Under the pieces are notes generated by a model that saw only the letters and a program-made list of their open reading frames with translations, was not told where the DNA came from and made no database searches. A stretch of DNA of 64,000 nucleotides from Agreia sp. Leaf283. Lineage in GTDB: Bacteria; Actinomycetota; Actinomycetes; Actinomycetales; Microbacteriaceae. The translations under genes and the position numbers were made by a program. Within the stretch, counting starts at the first letter, position 1. Every line of letters starts with the position of its first letter. The stretch is from positions 689,900 to 753,899 of the forward strand of contig NZ_LMNF01000001.1 in assembly GCF_001422485.1 (NCBI RefSeq), given 5' to 3'. Shown piece by piece: positions 1 to 8,860 of the stretch.

Positions 1-1
1 C

Positions 2-724
2 ACCGACTTCCTGAACAACCCGTCCTGGGCGCTGCCCGAGGTCTGGGAGTGGGGCAACTACGTCTCGGCCTGGGTCACCGGAAACCTGGCGACGACCATC
101 ACGAACAGCATCATCGCGACCGTCCCGTCGCTCGCTCTCATCGTGATCCTCGGTGTCGCCGGCGGGTTCGCTCTCGAGGTCATGGTGTTCAAGGGCCGCG
201 GCGGCATCCTGCTGCTGATTCTCGCGGGCATCATGATCCCCGTGCAGATGATCCTGCTGCCGCTGTTCACGATCTTCTTCAACCTGAACATCACCGGCTC
301 GCTGCTGCCCCTGATCATCATCTACACCGGACACGGCCTGCCATTGACGATCTTCATGATGGCCACCTACTTCCGGGCGATCCCCCGCGAGGTGTTCGAG
401 GCGGCCACGATCGACGGCTCCACGATGCTGCGTTCGTTCTGGTACATCGGCTTCCCGATGGTGCGCAACGCCGTGATCACCGTGGGCCTCGTGCAGTTCT
501 TCCTCATCTGGAACGACCTGCTCATCGCCATCACCTTCGCGAGCAACCGCTCGCTCAACACCATCCAGGCCGGACTGCTCAACTTCTCGGGCGAGTACGG
601 TGCCACCGACTACGGACCGCTCTTCGCCGCGATCTGCATCACGACCGGCGGAATCCTGATCCTCTACCTGTTCCTCAACCAGCAGATCATGAAGGGCCTC
701 ACGGCCGGTTCGGTTAAGGGCTAG
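2..724 (+). CDS. Carbohydrate ABC transporter permease, MalG type (5' truncated)
   Basis: This is the C-terminal 240 residues of an inner-membrane permease that carries a sugar into the cell as part of an ABC importer. The reading frame is already open at the window edge, so the start is outside. Several hydrophobic segments are visible. The EAA loop that docks on the ATPase reads REVFEAATIDGSTMLRSFW, and the C-terminus NQQIMKGLTAGSVKG is the usual end of MalG-like permeases. The other importer parts should lie to the left. It is followed by a strong hairpin and then a rhamnosidase gene, so the substrate may be a rhamnose-containing oligosaccharide; that link is inference from context. Confidence 0.93.
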   Translation, partial: TDFLNNPSWALPEVWEWGNYVSAWVTGNLATTITNSIIATVPSLALIVILGVAGGFALEVMVFKGRGGILLLILAGIMIPVQMILLPLFTIFFNLNITGSLLPLIIIYTGHGLPLTIFMMATYFRAIPREVFEAATIDGSTMLRSFWYIGFPMVRNAVITVGLVQFFLIWNDLLIAITFASNRSLNTIQAGLLNFSGEYGATDYGPLFAAICITTGGILILYLFLNQQIMKGLTAGSVKG

Positions 725-732
725 AACCCCGG

Positions 733-773
733 CGTCGGATGCGTTCGATGGTGGTAGTCGAACGCGTCCGACG
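733..773 (+). terminator. Hairpin terminator after the permease gene
   Basis: Arms at 734-748 and 758-772 pair over 15 bases with one G-T wobble, around a 9-base loop. There is no T-tract, as is common in high-GC actinobacteria. It begins 9 bases after the permease stop, so it probably ends the upstream ABC operon or reduces read-through into the rhamnosidase gene. Confidence 0.6.
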
Positions 774-835
774 ACGGGCTCCCGTCGCCATCAGTTCTCT
801 TTCCTCAGCTTCACCGTCCCAGACAGAGGTATGCC

Positions 836-3442
836 ATGTCGGCCACCCCATCAGCCCCCTCCATCGAGCATCACCGCGTTCCCTTCGGCATCGGAGACCG
901 CCGGCCCCGCCTGTCGTGGAAGACCACCGCCGCTCCCGGATGGGCGCAGGCCGGCTATGAGCTCGAGGTCACCCGCAACGGCATCCCCGCCACGCGCCGG
1001 GTCGACTCGACGGAGTCCGTGCTCGTTCCCTGGCCCGGTCCCGACCTCGTCTCCCGCGAGCGGGCCACGGTGCGGGTGCGCCTCACCGGCGAGGACGGCA
1101 TTCAGGGCGAGTGGAGCGAGCCATCCACTCTCGAGACGGGGCTGCTCGACGCGTCCGACTGGGTGGCCAAGCCGGTCGGTGGCGCCTGGCGCGAGGAATT
1201 CGAATCGGATGATCGTCGCCCGGCGCTCGTGCGCCGAGCGTTCGCGCTGACCGGGCCCGTCGCATCCGCCCGCCTGTACGCCTCGGCGCACGGCCTCTAC
1301 GAGGTCGAGATCAACGGCCGCCGAGTGGGCGACGACGCCATGTCTCCCGGCTGGACCAGCTACGCGCAGCGCCTGCGCTACTACAGCTACGACGTGACGG
1401 AACACCTGGTCGACGGCGAGAATGCGATCGGCTCCTGGCTCGGCGACGGCTGGTACCGCGGCCGCCTGGGGTGGCGCGGCGGATGGCGCAACCTCTTCGG
1501 CAGCGACCTGTCGCTGATCGCGCAGCTCGAAGTCACCTACACCGATGGCCGCGTCGAGACGATCGCCACCGACAAAACATGGAACGCCGCGTTCGGTCCG
1601 ATCGTGCGCACCGGCAACTACGACGGTGAGGACTACGACGCGCGCGACGAGCAGGCCGGCTGGTCGAGCCCCGGGTTCGACGAGAGCGCGTGGACCCCCG
1701 TCGCCGTGCGCTATCGCGACCCCGCCACGCTCACCGCCCCGGATGGGCCGCCCGTGCGCTGCACACAGGAGGTTCTGCCGGTCGAGGTCATCGACACCCC
1801 GTCGGGCGGAACCGTGCTCGACTTCGGCCAGAACCTGGTGGGGCGCGTGCGTATCCGGGTGTCGGGCGAGGCCGGCCAGACGGTGACACTGCGCACCGCC
1901 GAGGTGATGCAGCACGGCGAGATCTACACTCGCCCCCTGCGCGAGGCGCGCTCGACCGACAACTACACGCTCGCGGGCCGCAAGGTCGAGGAGTGGGAGC
2001 CACGGTTCACGATGCACGGCTTCCGTTTCGTCGACGTGGCCGGATGGCCCGGAGACGTTCGCGAGGCCGTCGCCCGGGGCGCGATCGTGGCCCGGGTGTA
2101 CCACTCCGACATGGAGCGCACCGGCTGGTTCGACAGCTCGGACGAACTCGTGAACCGCCTGCACGAGAACGTGGTGTGGAGCATGCGCGGCAACTTCGTC
2201 GACATCCCGACCGACTGCCCTCAGCGTGACGAGCGCGTGGGCTGGACCGGCGACATCCAGGTCTTCGCGCCGACGGCATCGTTCCTCTACGACGTGTCGG
2301 GCTTCCTCGGAAGCTGGCTGAAGGACGTGGCCGTCGAGCAGCTTCCCGACGGAACCGTGCCCTGGTACGTGCCCGCGATTCCCGCGCACCAGATGTGGAC
2401 ACCGGTCCGCCCGGGTGCCGTGTGGGGCGACGTCGCCGTGCTCACACCGTGGGTGCTCTACGAGCGCTACGGCGACGTGGGCGTGCTCGCCGAGCAGTAC
2501 GACAGCGCCAAGGGGTGGGTCGACCTGATGGACCGCCTCTCGGGCGACGACCACCTGTGGAACGAGGGCTTCCAGCTGGGCGACTGGCTCGACCCCGCCG
2601 CTCCCCCGCAGGACCCGGCCGACGCTACGACCGACAAGTACCTGGTCGCGACCGCGTACTTCGCCTGGAGCGCGCGGCACCTCAGTCTCACCGCCGAGGT
2701 TCTGGGCAAGACCGACGATGCCGAGCACTACGGCCTCCTCGCCGACAAGGTTCGCGACGCCTTCGCCGCCGAGTACCTGCTGCCCGACGGCCGTCTCACC
2801 TCCGACGCGCAGACCGCCTACTCGCTCGCCATCACCTTCGACCTGATCCCGGATGACGCCCGCCGGGCGGCTGCCGGGCGGCGGCTCGCGGAACTCGTGG
2901 AGGCTGCCGGCAACCGCATCGCCACCGGCTTCGCGGGCACGCCGCTGGTGTCGGATGCTTTGACGATGGCCGACGCGGTCGACACCGCCTACGACCTGCT
3001 GCTCGAGAAGGAGTGCCCGTCATGGCTCTACGCCGTGACGCAGGGAGCGACCACCATCTGGGAACGCTGGGACAGCCAGCTGCCCGACGGCCGAGTGAAC
3101 CCGGGCACGATGACGTCGTTCAACCACTACGCGCTGGGCGCGGTCGCCGACTGGATGCACCGGGTCGTCGCGGGATTGGCCCCGGCCGAGCCGGGCTACC
3201 GCACCATCGCGTTCCGACCGCAGCCGGGCGGCGGTCTCACCCACGCCTCGGCGACGCACGAGTCGCCGTACGGCACCGTCTCGATCGCGTGGAGGTTCGA
3301 GGGCGACGATCTCGTGGTCGAGACGCAGGTTCCCGTGGGCGCCTCGGCCGTGCTCGAGCTCGAGGGCCACGAGCCGATCGCGCTGCAGCACGGCAGTCAC
3401 GTCAATCGCGTTCCCGCGGGAGTCGCACTGGCGCGTCGCTAG
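836..3442 (+). CDS. Alpha-L-rhamnosidase, GH78
   Basis: This 868-residue enzyme should hydrolyse terminal alpha-L-rhamnose from glycosides or pectic oligosaccharides. N-terminal beta-sandwich regions (about 1-380, including SARLYASAHGLYEVEINGRRVGD and the LDFGQNLVGRV motif) precede an (alpha/alpha)6 barrel. The GH78 acidic cluster DCPQRDERVGWTGD lies near residue 460, followed by GDWLDP and a C-terminal beta domain. No signal peptide is seen, so it is probably cytoplasmic and acts on imported oligosaccharides. The ATG is preceded by AGAGGT at suitable spacing. The LacI gene follows 42 bases after the stop in the same orientation. The length matches bacterial GH78 enzymes. The exact aglycone cannot be read from sequence. 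Confidence 0.95.
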   Translation: MSATPSAPSIEHHRVPFGIGDRRPRLSWKTTAAPGWAQAGYELEVTRNGIPATRRVDSTESVLVPWPGPDLVSRERATVRVRLTGEDGIQGEWSEPSTLETGLLDASDWVAKPVGGAWREEFESDDRRPALVRRAFALTGPVASARLYASAHGLYEVEINGRRVGDDAMSPGWTSYAQRLRYYSYDVTEHLVDGENAIGSWLGDGWYRGRLGWRGGWRNLFGSDLSLIAQLEVTYTDGRVETIATDKTWNAAFGPIVRTGNYDGEDYDARDEQAGWSSPGFDESAWTPVAVRYRDPATLTAPDGPPVRCTQEVLPVEVIDTPSGGTVLDFGQNLVGRVRIRVSGEAGQTVTLRTAEVMQHGEIYTRPLREARSTDNYTLAGRKVEEWEPRFTMHGFRFVDVAGWPGDVREAVARGAIVARVYHSDMERTGWFDSSDELVNRLHENVVWSMRGNFVDIPTDCPQRDERVGWTGDIQVFAPTASFLYDVSGFLGSWLKDVAVEQLPDGTVPWYVPAIPAHQMWTPVRPGAVWGDVAVLTPWVLYERYGDVGVLAEQYDSAKGWVDLMDRLSGDDHLWNEGFQLGDWLDPAAPPQDPADATTDKYLVATAYFAWSARHLSLTAEVLGKTDDAEHYGLLADKVRDAFAAEYLLPDGRLTSDAQTAYSLAITFDLIPDDARRAAAGRRLAELVEAAGNRIATGFAGTPLVSDALTMADAVDTAYDLLLEKECPSWLYAVTQGATTIWERWDSQLPDGRVNPGTMTSFNHYALGAVADWMHRVVAGLAPAEPGYRTIAFRPQPGGGLTHASATHESPYGTVSIAWRFEGDDLVVETQVPVGASAVLELEGHEPIALQHGSHVNRVPAGVALARR

Positions 3443-3484
3443 ACTCTCCTGCAGTTCACGAAAGTGATTCGAAAGGGCGAGCGG

Positions 3485-4528
3485 ATGTCTGACGAGGCGA
3501 AGCAGTCCGCGCGAGCTGCGCAACCCAGCATGCAGGATGTCGCGACGGCGGCCGGCGTCGCCCTCGGCACCGTCTCGAACGTTCTCAACCACCCGCAGCG
3601 CGTGGCGGAGTCGACACGACTGCGTGTGCAGCAGGCCATCGCAGAGCTGGGTTTCGTGCGCAACGCGAACGCCCGCTCGTTGGCCGGAGGCTCGACCGAC
3701 AGCATCGCTCTCATCGTTCCCGACCTCGGCAACAGCCTGTTCGTCGACATGTCGAAGGGCGCGCAGGCCGAAGCGCGCGAGCACGGCCTCAGCCTGCTCA
3801 TCGCATCGAGCGCCGACAGCCTCGCCGAGCAGGACCGCTACCTCGACCTCTTCGACGAGGCCAGAACCCAGGGCATGCTGCTCGCCCCGATGCACGACTC
3901 TCGCGCGGGCATCGAACGCGTGCGCAGCCACGGCCGGCCGGTGGTGCTCGTCAACTACAGCGACCCGCTCATCGAGTGCTGCACCGTTCTGATGGACAAC
4001 GTGCTCGACGGCTACCTCGCCGCACGCCACCTGCTCTCGACCGGTGTGGGCGAGCTCGTGTTCGTGGCGGGGCCCGAGCGCCTGCAGCCCGTGCGCGATC
4101 GTCAGCTGGGCGCCACCCGTGCGGCATCCGAGGCGGGCGTCGAGCTGTCACTCGTGCGGGTGGATGCCGTCACGGCCGCCGAGGGGCGCGCCGTCGGCTC
4201 CGAGCATGGTGCAGCCTGGGCCGCCGCAGCCTGCCGTGTCGGGATCATCGCCTCGACCGACCTGCTGGCCCTCGGCATCCTGCAGTCGCTGCTCGCGATG
4301 CCGGGTATCTCGATCCCTGGCGATGTCGCCGTGATGGGCAGCGACGGAAACCGCAGTGCGTGGGAGAGCCCTCTGCCCTTCTCGACCGTGGAGCCGCCGG
4401 GCTATCGCATGGGCGTGGAGGCGGTGCGGCTGCTCGTCGAGGAGATCGCCGGCGCCTCGCACGAGCACCGCACGACCGTGCTCAGCCCCTCGATCCTCGA
4501 GCGCGAGAGCACCCTCGGCCACCGCTGA
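3485..4528 (+). CDS. LacI-family transcriptional regulator
   Basis: This is a 347-residue repressor. The N-terminal helix-turn-helix reads MQDVATAAGVALGTVSNVLNHP, followed by the hinge helix and a periplasmic-binding-like effector domain. I chose the ATG at 3485 because AAAGGGCGAG sits just upstream; a GTG at 3464 would add seven residues. It lies between two GH78 genes on the same strand. A perfect LacI-type palindrome stands before the second GH78 gene (4681-4694), so local control of rhamnoside use is likely. The effector, perhaps rhamnose or a rhamnoside, is inference. Confidence 0.93.
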   Translation: MSDEAKQSARAAQPSMQDVATAAGVALGTVSNVLNHPQRVAESTRLRVQQAIAELGFVRNANARSLAGGSTDSIALIVPDLGNSLFVDMSKGAQAEAREHGLSLLIASSADSLAEQDRYLDLFDEARTQGMLLAPMHDSRAGIERVRSHGRPVVLVNYSDPLIECCTVLMDNVLDGYLAARHLLSTGVGELVFVAGPERLQPVRDRQLGATRAASEAGVELSLVRVDAVTAAEGRAVGSEHGAAWAAAACRVGIIASTDLLALGILQSLLAMPGISIPGDVAVMGSDGNRSAWESPLPFSTVEPPGYRMGVEAVRLLVEEIAGASHEHRTTVLSPSILERESTLGHR

Positions 4529-4644
4529 GCGCCGCCGCAGCCTCGATCGCCGTCGCGATCCGCCCCGAATTGCTCTGATTCCCGTCAGAAGACAGCACTT
4601 CGCGTCGGTTCGTGCTCGCCCTCTCAGCGCCGGGCAGGACCATC

Positions 4645-4674
4645 TTGTCTTGCGAGGGGCGATCAGCTTAGACT
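4645..4674 (+). promoter_or_regulatory. Candidate promoter of the second rhamnosidase gene
   Basis: A TTGTCT box at 4645-4650 and a TAGACT box at 4669-4674 are separated by 18 bases, a plausible housekeeping promoter. The LacI-type palindrome starts 6 bases after the -10 box, where a repressor would block initiation. Confidence 0.5.
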
Positions 4675-4680
4675 CGGCTA

Positions 4681-4694
4681 TTGAAGCGCTTCAA
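4681..4694. promoter_or_regulatory. LacI-type operator, perfect 14-bp palindrome
   Basis: TTGAAGCGCTTCAA reads the same on both strands and has the central CG typical of LacI/GalR operators. It overlaps the predicted transcription start of the GH78 gene at 4724, and a LacI gene ends 152 bases upstream. Confidence 0.7.
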
Positions 4695-4723
4695 CGGCGT
4701 CCGTTTCGCGAAAGGCACCCTGC

Positions 4724-7468
4724 ATGCACGTCACCGGCCTCGGCATCCACGGCTTCGCAGAGACGCTCGCCGTCGACGAACCCGAGCTGCGCGTCTACTG
4801 GCAAGTCGAAAGCCCCGAACGCGGTGCGCGCCAGACGGCGTACCGCATCCGGCTCGACCTGATGGATGCGCCGGGGGACCCTCGAGGCGCCGTCTGGGAC
4901 AGCGACTGGGTCGACTGCGACGCCACCCGCGACATCGCACTCGAGCCCGAGGAGCCCCTGCTGCCGACGACCGCCTACCGCTGGTGGGTGGCCGTGCGCG
5001 ACGAGCGCGGCCGCGAGTCAACGAGCGAGCCGGCCACCTTCCACACGGGCTACCAGAACTCGCACGCGGCTCCCCCCTTGAGCCCGAACCGCGACATCAT
5101 GCCCGACGACAGCCTGCTGTTCCGCAGCTGGTTCGCCGACCCGGATGCGCGGTGGAAAGGACGCTGGATCGGCACGACGAGCGACAGGCCGTTCTACGTG
5201 CGGCGCGCATTCGAGCTCGACGAGACGCCGGTGCGCGCCGTCGCCTTCGCGACCGGTCTCGGCCACCTGCAGTTCTTCGCGAACGGCGCGCCCGCATCCG
5301 ATCACCGTCTCGACCCGGGCTGGACCGACTACCACCAGACCGTGCAGTACGCGGCCTACGACCTCACGGGCCGCATCACGGCCGGGCCGAACGTCCTCGG
5401 CGCGCACGTGGGCAACGGCTTCTACGCGGGCGAGCAGGGCGACCGCTTCTTCTGGCCGCTCTACGAGGACAAGACGTACGTGCGCTATGGAAATGAGCTC
5501 CCCTTCGTGGCCGAGCTGCACCTCACGTACGCCGACGGCCGCCGCGAGACGGTGATCAGCGACCAGAGCTGGCGCATCCGCGAATCGGCCACGACGCTGG
5601 CGAACGTCTACGCGTCGGAGGACCATGACCGCAGACTCTTCCCGACCGGGTGGACGGCGACCGGCTTCGACGACTCCGAGTGGCGTCAGGCGTCGTTCAT
5701 TCAGGGCCCGCGCGGGCATCTGCGCTACCAGTCGCAGCCCGCACTCACCGCGATCGAAACACGCACGCCCGTGGAGGTGACTGAACCGCGCCCGGGCACC
5801 CTCGTCTTCGACCTGGGCCAGAACATGTCGACGATGGTCGAGGTCTCTGCGGTGGGCAACGCCGGAGACCTGATCGTGGTGCGCTACGGCGAGACCCTCG
5901 GCGACGACGGCGTACTGGTCATGACCGACCCCGAGTTCTCGGAGTTCGGCACCCACGTCTATTCGACGTTCACCCTCGCGGGAACCGGCGAGCCCGAGAC
6001 GTGGCAGCCCGACTTCTCGTATGCGGGTGCCCGCTGGGTGCAGCTCGAGGGCGTCGCCCCGATGGATGACGACGGCTCGAGCGGTCTGCCGCGCATCACC
6101 GACGTGCGAGGCCACTTCGTGTCCAGCGCCTCGGCGCGCACCGGCACGATGACGACGGACGTCGACGACGCGAACGCCATCCTGGCCGTGCTCGAGCCGA
6201 CGTTCGCGAGCAACCTGCAGAGCCTGCACACCGACTGCCCGCAGATCGAGAAGTTCGGCTGGCTCGAAGTGGTGCACCTGCTGGCGAACGGCACGCAGTA
6301 CATCCGCGACGTCGAGGATCTCTACACGAAGATCCTTCGCGACGTGATGCGAGCGCAGGACAGCGACGGGCTCGTGCCGACGATGGCACCCGAGATCCGC
6401 TATATGACGGGGCCGTTCCGAGACTCGATCGCGTGGGGCAGCGCGATCGTCTACCTGCCGAAGTTCCTCGTCGACGCGTATGACTCCACGGGCATACTGG
6501 CGGAGGCGTATCCGGCGGCAGCCCGTTACATGAGCTACCTGCAGGGCAAGGAGGTTCTCGGCGGCATCATCCGGCACGGCCTCGGCGACTGGGGCGTCAG
6601 CGGCGCATACGGCAACGGGCATGCGAATCTCGAGACGGCGATCTATATCGACTGCCTGCGCATCATGGCCTCGTTCGCCGACCGGCTCGGCAGGTTGGCC
6701 GACGCCGTGGCCTACCGCAACAAGGCCTCCGAGGTCACCCGGGTGTACAACGACCACCTGCTGGAGGCCGACCCTGAGACCGGCCGCTATCGCTACGTGA
6801 ATCGCGACGGCCTGCCCACTTCGATCACCGCGGTCAACCAGGCCGCCGCATTGCAGTTCGGCCTCGTGCCCGCGGAGCACAGGGCCGACGTGGAGGCGGC
6901 GTTCGTCGCGGAGGCCGCGAAGGCCACCTTCGAGACGGGGGAGATCGGCATGCGGTACCTGTTCCTGCAGCTCGCCGACCTCAAGCGCAGCGACATCTGG
7001 ATGCGCATGGCCCGCCGCGAGGAGCACCCGAGCTACATGCGGTTCATCCGCCGCGGAGAGACGACCCTGCCGGAGTTCTGGGCCGACGAGGTGCGGTCGA
7101 AGAACCACGACATGCTCGGCCATGCCCTCGAGTACTTCTGGCGCGGCGTACTCGGCCTGCGTTCGCTCGAGTCGGCCTACCGGGTGTTCGCCGTCGACCC
7201 CGACTACACGGGCGAGTTCGCATCGGTGAGCGCTGACTTCGCCTCCCCTCGTGGCACCATCTCACTGCGGATCGATCGAGGCGCGCAGAGCACGCGCATT
7301 CATGTGACCGTGCCGGCGAATACGTCTGCTGTGGTGACTCTTCCCGCGTACGCTACAACGGTGGCTGTCAACGGCGAGCCGGCTTCTGCCATCTCACCGG
7401 ATGCGTCGGCCGCGACCCTGTCGCTCACGTCGGGCGACTGGAGAATCGAGACCGAAGGAACCGCGTGA
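4724..7468 (+). CDS. Alpha-L-rhamnosidase-family protein, GH78 (second copy)
   Basis: This 914-residue protein has the GH78 layout: N-terminal fibronectin-like and lectin-like domains, a LVFDLGQNMSTMVEV segment, the (alpha/alpha)6 barrel with TDCPQIEKFGWLEVVH near residue 504, and a C-terminal beta domain. The acidic cluster differs from the first copy: DCPQRDERVGWTGD is replaced by DCPQIEKFGWLE, so the last aspartate is a glutamate. This points to another GH78 subgroup and possibly another linkage or substrate. No signal peptide is visible. The gene has its own promoter and operator and overlaps the following oxidase gene by 4 bases (GTGA), so the two are translationally coupled. Confidence 0.92.
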   Translation: MHVTGLGIHGFAETLAVDEPELRVYWQVESPERGARQTAYRIRLDLMDAPGDPRGAVWDSDWVDCDATRDIALEPEEPLLPTTAYRWWVAVRDERGRESTSEPATFHTGYQNSHAAPPLSPNRDIMPDDSLLFRSWFADPDARWKGRWIGTTSDRPFYVRRAFELDETPVRAVAFATGLGHLQFFANGAPASDHRLDPGWTDYHQTVQYAAYDLTGRITAGPNVLGAHVGNGFYAGEQGDRFFWPLYEDKTYVRYGNELPFVAELHLTYADGRRETVISDQSWRIRESATTLANVYASEDHDRRLFPTGWTATGFDDSEWRQASFIQGPRGHLRYQSQPALTAIETRTPVEVTEPRPGTLVFDLGQNMSTMVEVSAVGNAGDLIVVRYGETLGDDGVLVMTDPEFSEFGTHVYSTFTLAGTGEPETWQPDFSYAGARWVQLEGVAPMDDDGSSGLPRITDVRGHFVSSASARTGTMTTDVDDANAILAVLEPTFASNLQSLHTDCPQIEKFGWLEVVHLLANGTQYIRDVEDLYTKILRDVMRAQDSDGLVPTMAPEIRYMTGPFRDSIAWGSAIVYLPKFLVDAYDSTGILAEAYPAAARYMSYLQGKEVLGGIIRHGLGDWGVSGAYGNGHANLETAIYIDCLRIMASFADRLGRLADAVAYRNKASEVTRVYNDHLLEADPETGRYRYVNRDGLPTSITAVNQAAALQFGLVPAEHRADVEAAFVAEAAKATFETGEIGMRYLFLQLADLKRSDIWMRMARREEHPSYMRFIRRGETTLPEFWADEVRSKNHDMLGHALEYFWRGVLGLRSLESAYRVFAVDPDYTGEFASVSADFASPRGTISLRIDRGAQSTRIHVTVPANTSAVVTLPAYATTVAVNGEPASAISPDASAATLSLTSGDWRIETEGTA

Positions 7469-8727
7469 GAAACGAACCCGAGCTGAACTGGGCGGGAACG
7501 CTCGAATACCAGGCCGCAGACATCATCGATGCGACCACGATCGATGAGGTGTCCTCCCTCGTCGCCGGGGCCGAACGGATCCGCGCACTCGGCACCCGGC
7601 ACTCGTTCAGCGACATCGCCGACACCGACGCCCTGCTCGTGACGGTCACCGAGATCGAGCCCGACTTCGTTCTCGACGACGAGGCCCGCACGGTCACCGT
7701 CGGCGCGGGCACCCGCTACGGAATTCTGGCCCGCTACCTCGAAGACAACGGCTGGGCCCTGCACAACATGGGCTCGCTGCCGCACATCTCGATCGCGGGT
7801 GCCATCGCCACGGGAACGCATGGCTCGGGCAACGGCAACGGCGTGCTCTCGACCGCGGTCTCGGCGCTCGAATTCGTGACGGCCGACGGCGAGCTGCGCA
7901 CCGTCCGTCGCGGAGAGCCCGGCTTCGACGGCCTTGTCGTGGGCCTCGGGGCGTTCGGCGTGGTCGTACGCATCACCCTCGACATCCAGCCGTCGTTCCA
8001 GGTTCGGCAGGATGTCTTCCGCGGCCTGCCCTGGGACGTGCTGCTCGACGACGTCGAGGGAGTGACCTCGCTGGGCTACAGCGTGAGCGTGTTCACCGAC
8101 TGGGTCGAAGACACCATCGCCAACTTCTGGGTGAAGACCCGGCTCGACTCCGGTGTCGACGTTCCCGACGAGTGGAACGGCGCGAAGCGCGACATCGTCT
8201 CGGCCGGTTCGCTGTGGGAGACCTCGGACGACAACCTCAACGAGCAGGGCGGCAAGCCCGGTCCGTGGCTCGAGCGGCTACCGCACTTCCGACTCGACCG
8301 CATCCCGTCGAACGGCGACGAGATCCAGACGGAGTACTTCGTTCCACGTTCCCAGGGCGGCGACGCCCTGCGCGCCGTGCGGGCGCTCGGCGAGAAGATC
8401 GCTCCCCACCTGATCATCACCGAGCTGCGCACCGCCGCGGCCGACGACCTCTGGTTGAGCATGGCCTACCAGCGCGACTCGCTCATCATCCACTTCACAT
8501 GGAAGAACGAGCCCGACGCCGTTCTGGCCCTGCTGCCGCAGATCGAAGAGGCGCTCGCGCCGTTCGACGCGCGACCCCACTGGGGCAAGCTCAACACGGT
8601 GGATGCCGCGACCCTGTCACGGCTGTATCCGCGGCTTCCCGAGTTCCGGGCTCTGGCCGCTGAGTGGGATCCGACGGGCGCGTTCCGCAACGCCGCGCTC
8701 GACAGGCTGATCTTCACGGAGGAGTAG
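7465..8727 (+). CDS. FAD-binding alditol/xylitol oxidase-like protein
   Basis: This 420-residue flavoprotein is of the VAO/GLDH type. ALGTRHSF places His46 exactly where Streptomyces AldO carries covalently bound FAD, and GAIATGTHGSGNGNG is the second FAD-binding stretch. The C-terminus has the substrate-domain features of alditol oxidases (PHWGKLNTVDAATLSRLYPRLPEF). Such enzymes oxidise a terminal hydroxyl of polyols or aldonolactones with O2, giving H2O2. The GTG start overlaps the stop of the GH78 gene, so it is co-expressed with a rhamnosidase. Its substrate may be a sugar alcohol or lactone released by that pathway. The family is well supported; the substrate is not. Confidence 0.85.
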   Translation: MRNEPELNWAGTLEYQAADIIDATTIDEVSSLVAGAERIRALGTRHSFSDIADTDALLVTVTEIEPDFVLDDEARTVTVGAGTRYGILARYLEDNGWALHNMGSLPHISIAGAIATGTHGSGNGNGVLSTAVSALEFVTADGELRTVRRGEPGFDGLVVGLGAFGVVVRITLDIQPSFQVRQDVFRGLPWDVLLDDVEGVTSLGYSVSVFTDWVEDTIANFWVKTRLDSGVDVPDEWNGAKRDIVSAGSLWETSDDNLNEQGGKPGPWLERLPHFRLDRIPSNGDEIQTEYFVPRSQGGDALRAVRALGEKIAPHLIITELRTAAADDLWLSMAYQRDSLIIHFTWKNEPDAVLALLPQIEEALAPFDARPHWGKLNTVDAATLSRLYPRLPEFRALAAEWDPTGAFRNAALDRLIFTEE

Positions 8728-8798
8728 GCGGCTCGCGGCGGACCGTTCGTGGGGCATGCATGTTGCCGTCGACGCCACCTCGGTCGGGTGCGCTACGT

Positions 8799-8857
8799 AT
8801 TCAGGAGGAGAGCCCTGCCGCGTGGATAGTGGCGGCGGACGGCCGCTCCTCCTGAAT
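8799..8857 (+). repeat. 59-bp hairpin repeat, copy A
   Basis: Arms ATTCAGGAGGAG (8799-8810) and CTCCTCCTGAAT (8846-8857) pair perfectly. The loop region holds GTGGATAGTG at positions 24-33 of the element. The inner stem is partly degraded compared with copies B (13093-13151) and C (62730-62788). It sits between the convergent oxidase and SDR genes, 3 bases beyond the SDR stop codon. Confidence 0.85.
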
Positions 8858-8860
8858 TCG

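Noticed and set aside
851-2728. A 625-residue open reading frame antisense to the first rhamnosidase gene.
   Set aside because: It is Ala/Arg/Gly-rich with no domain signal and mirrors the high-GC third-position pattern of a clear GH78 gene on the other strand. Similar long antisense frames elsewhere were dropped for the same reason.
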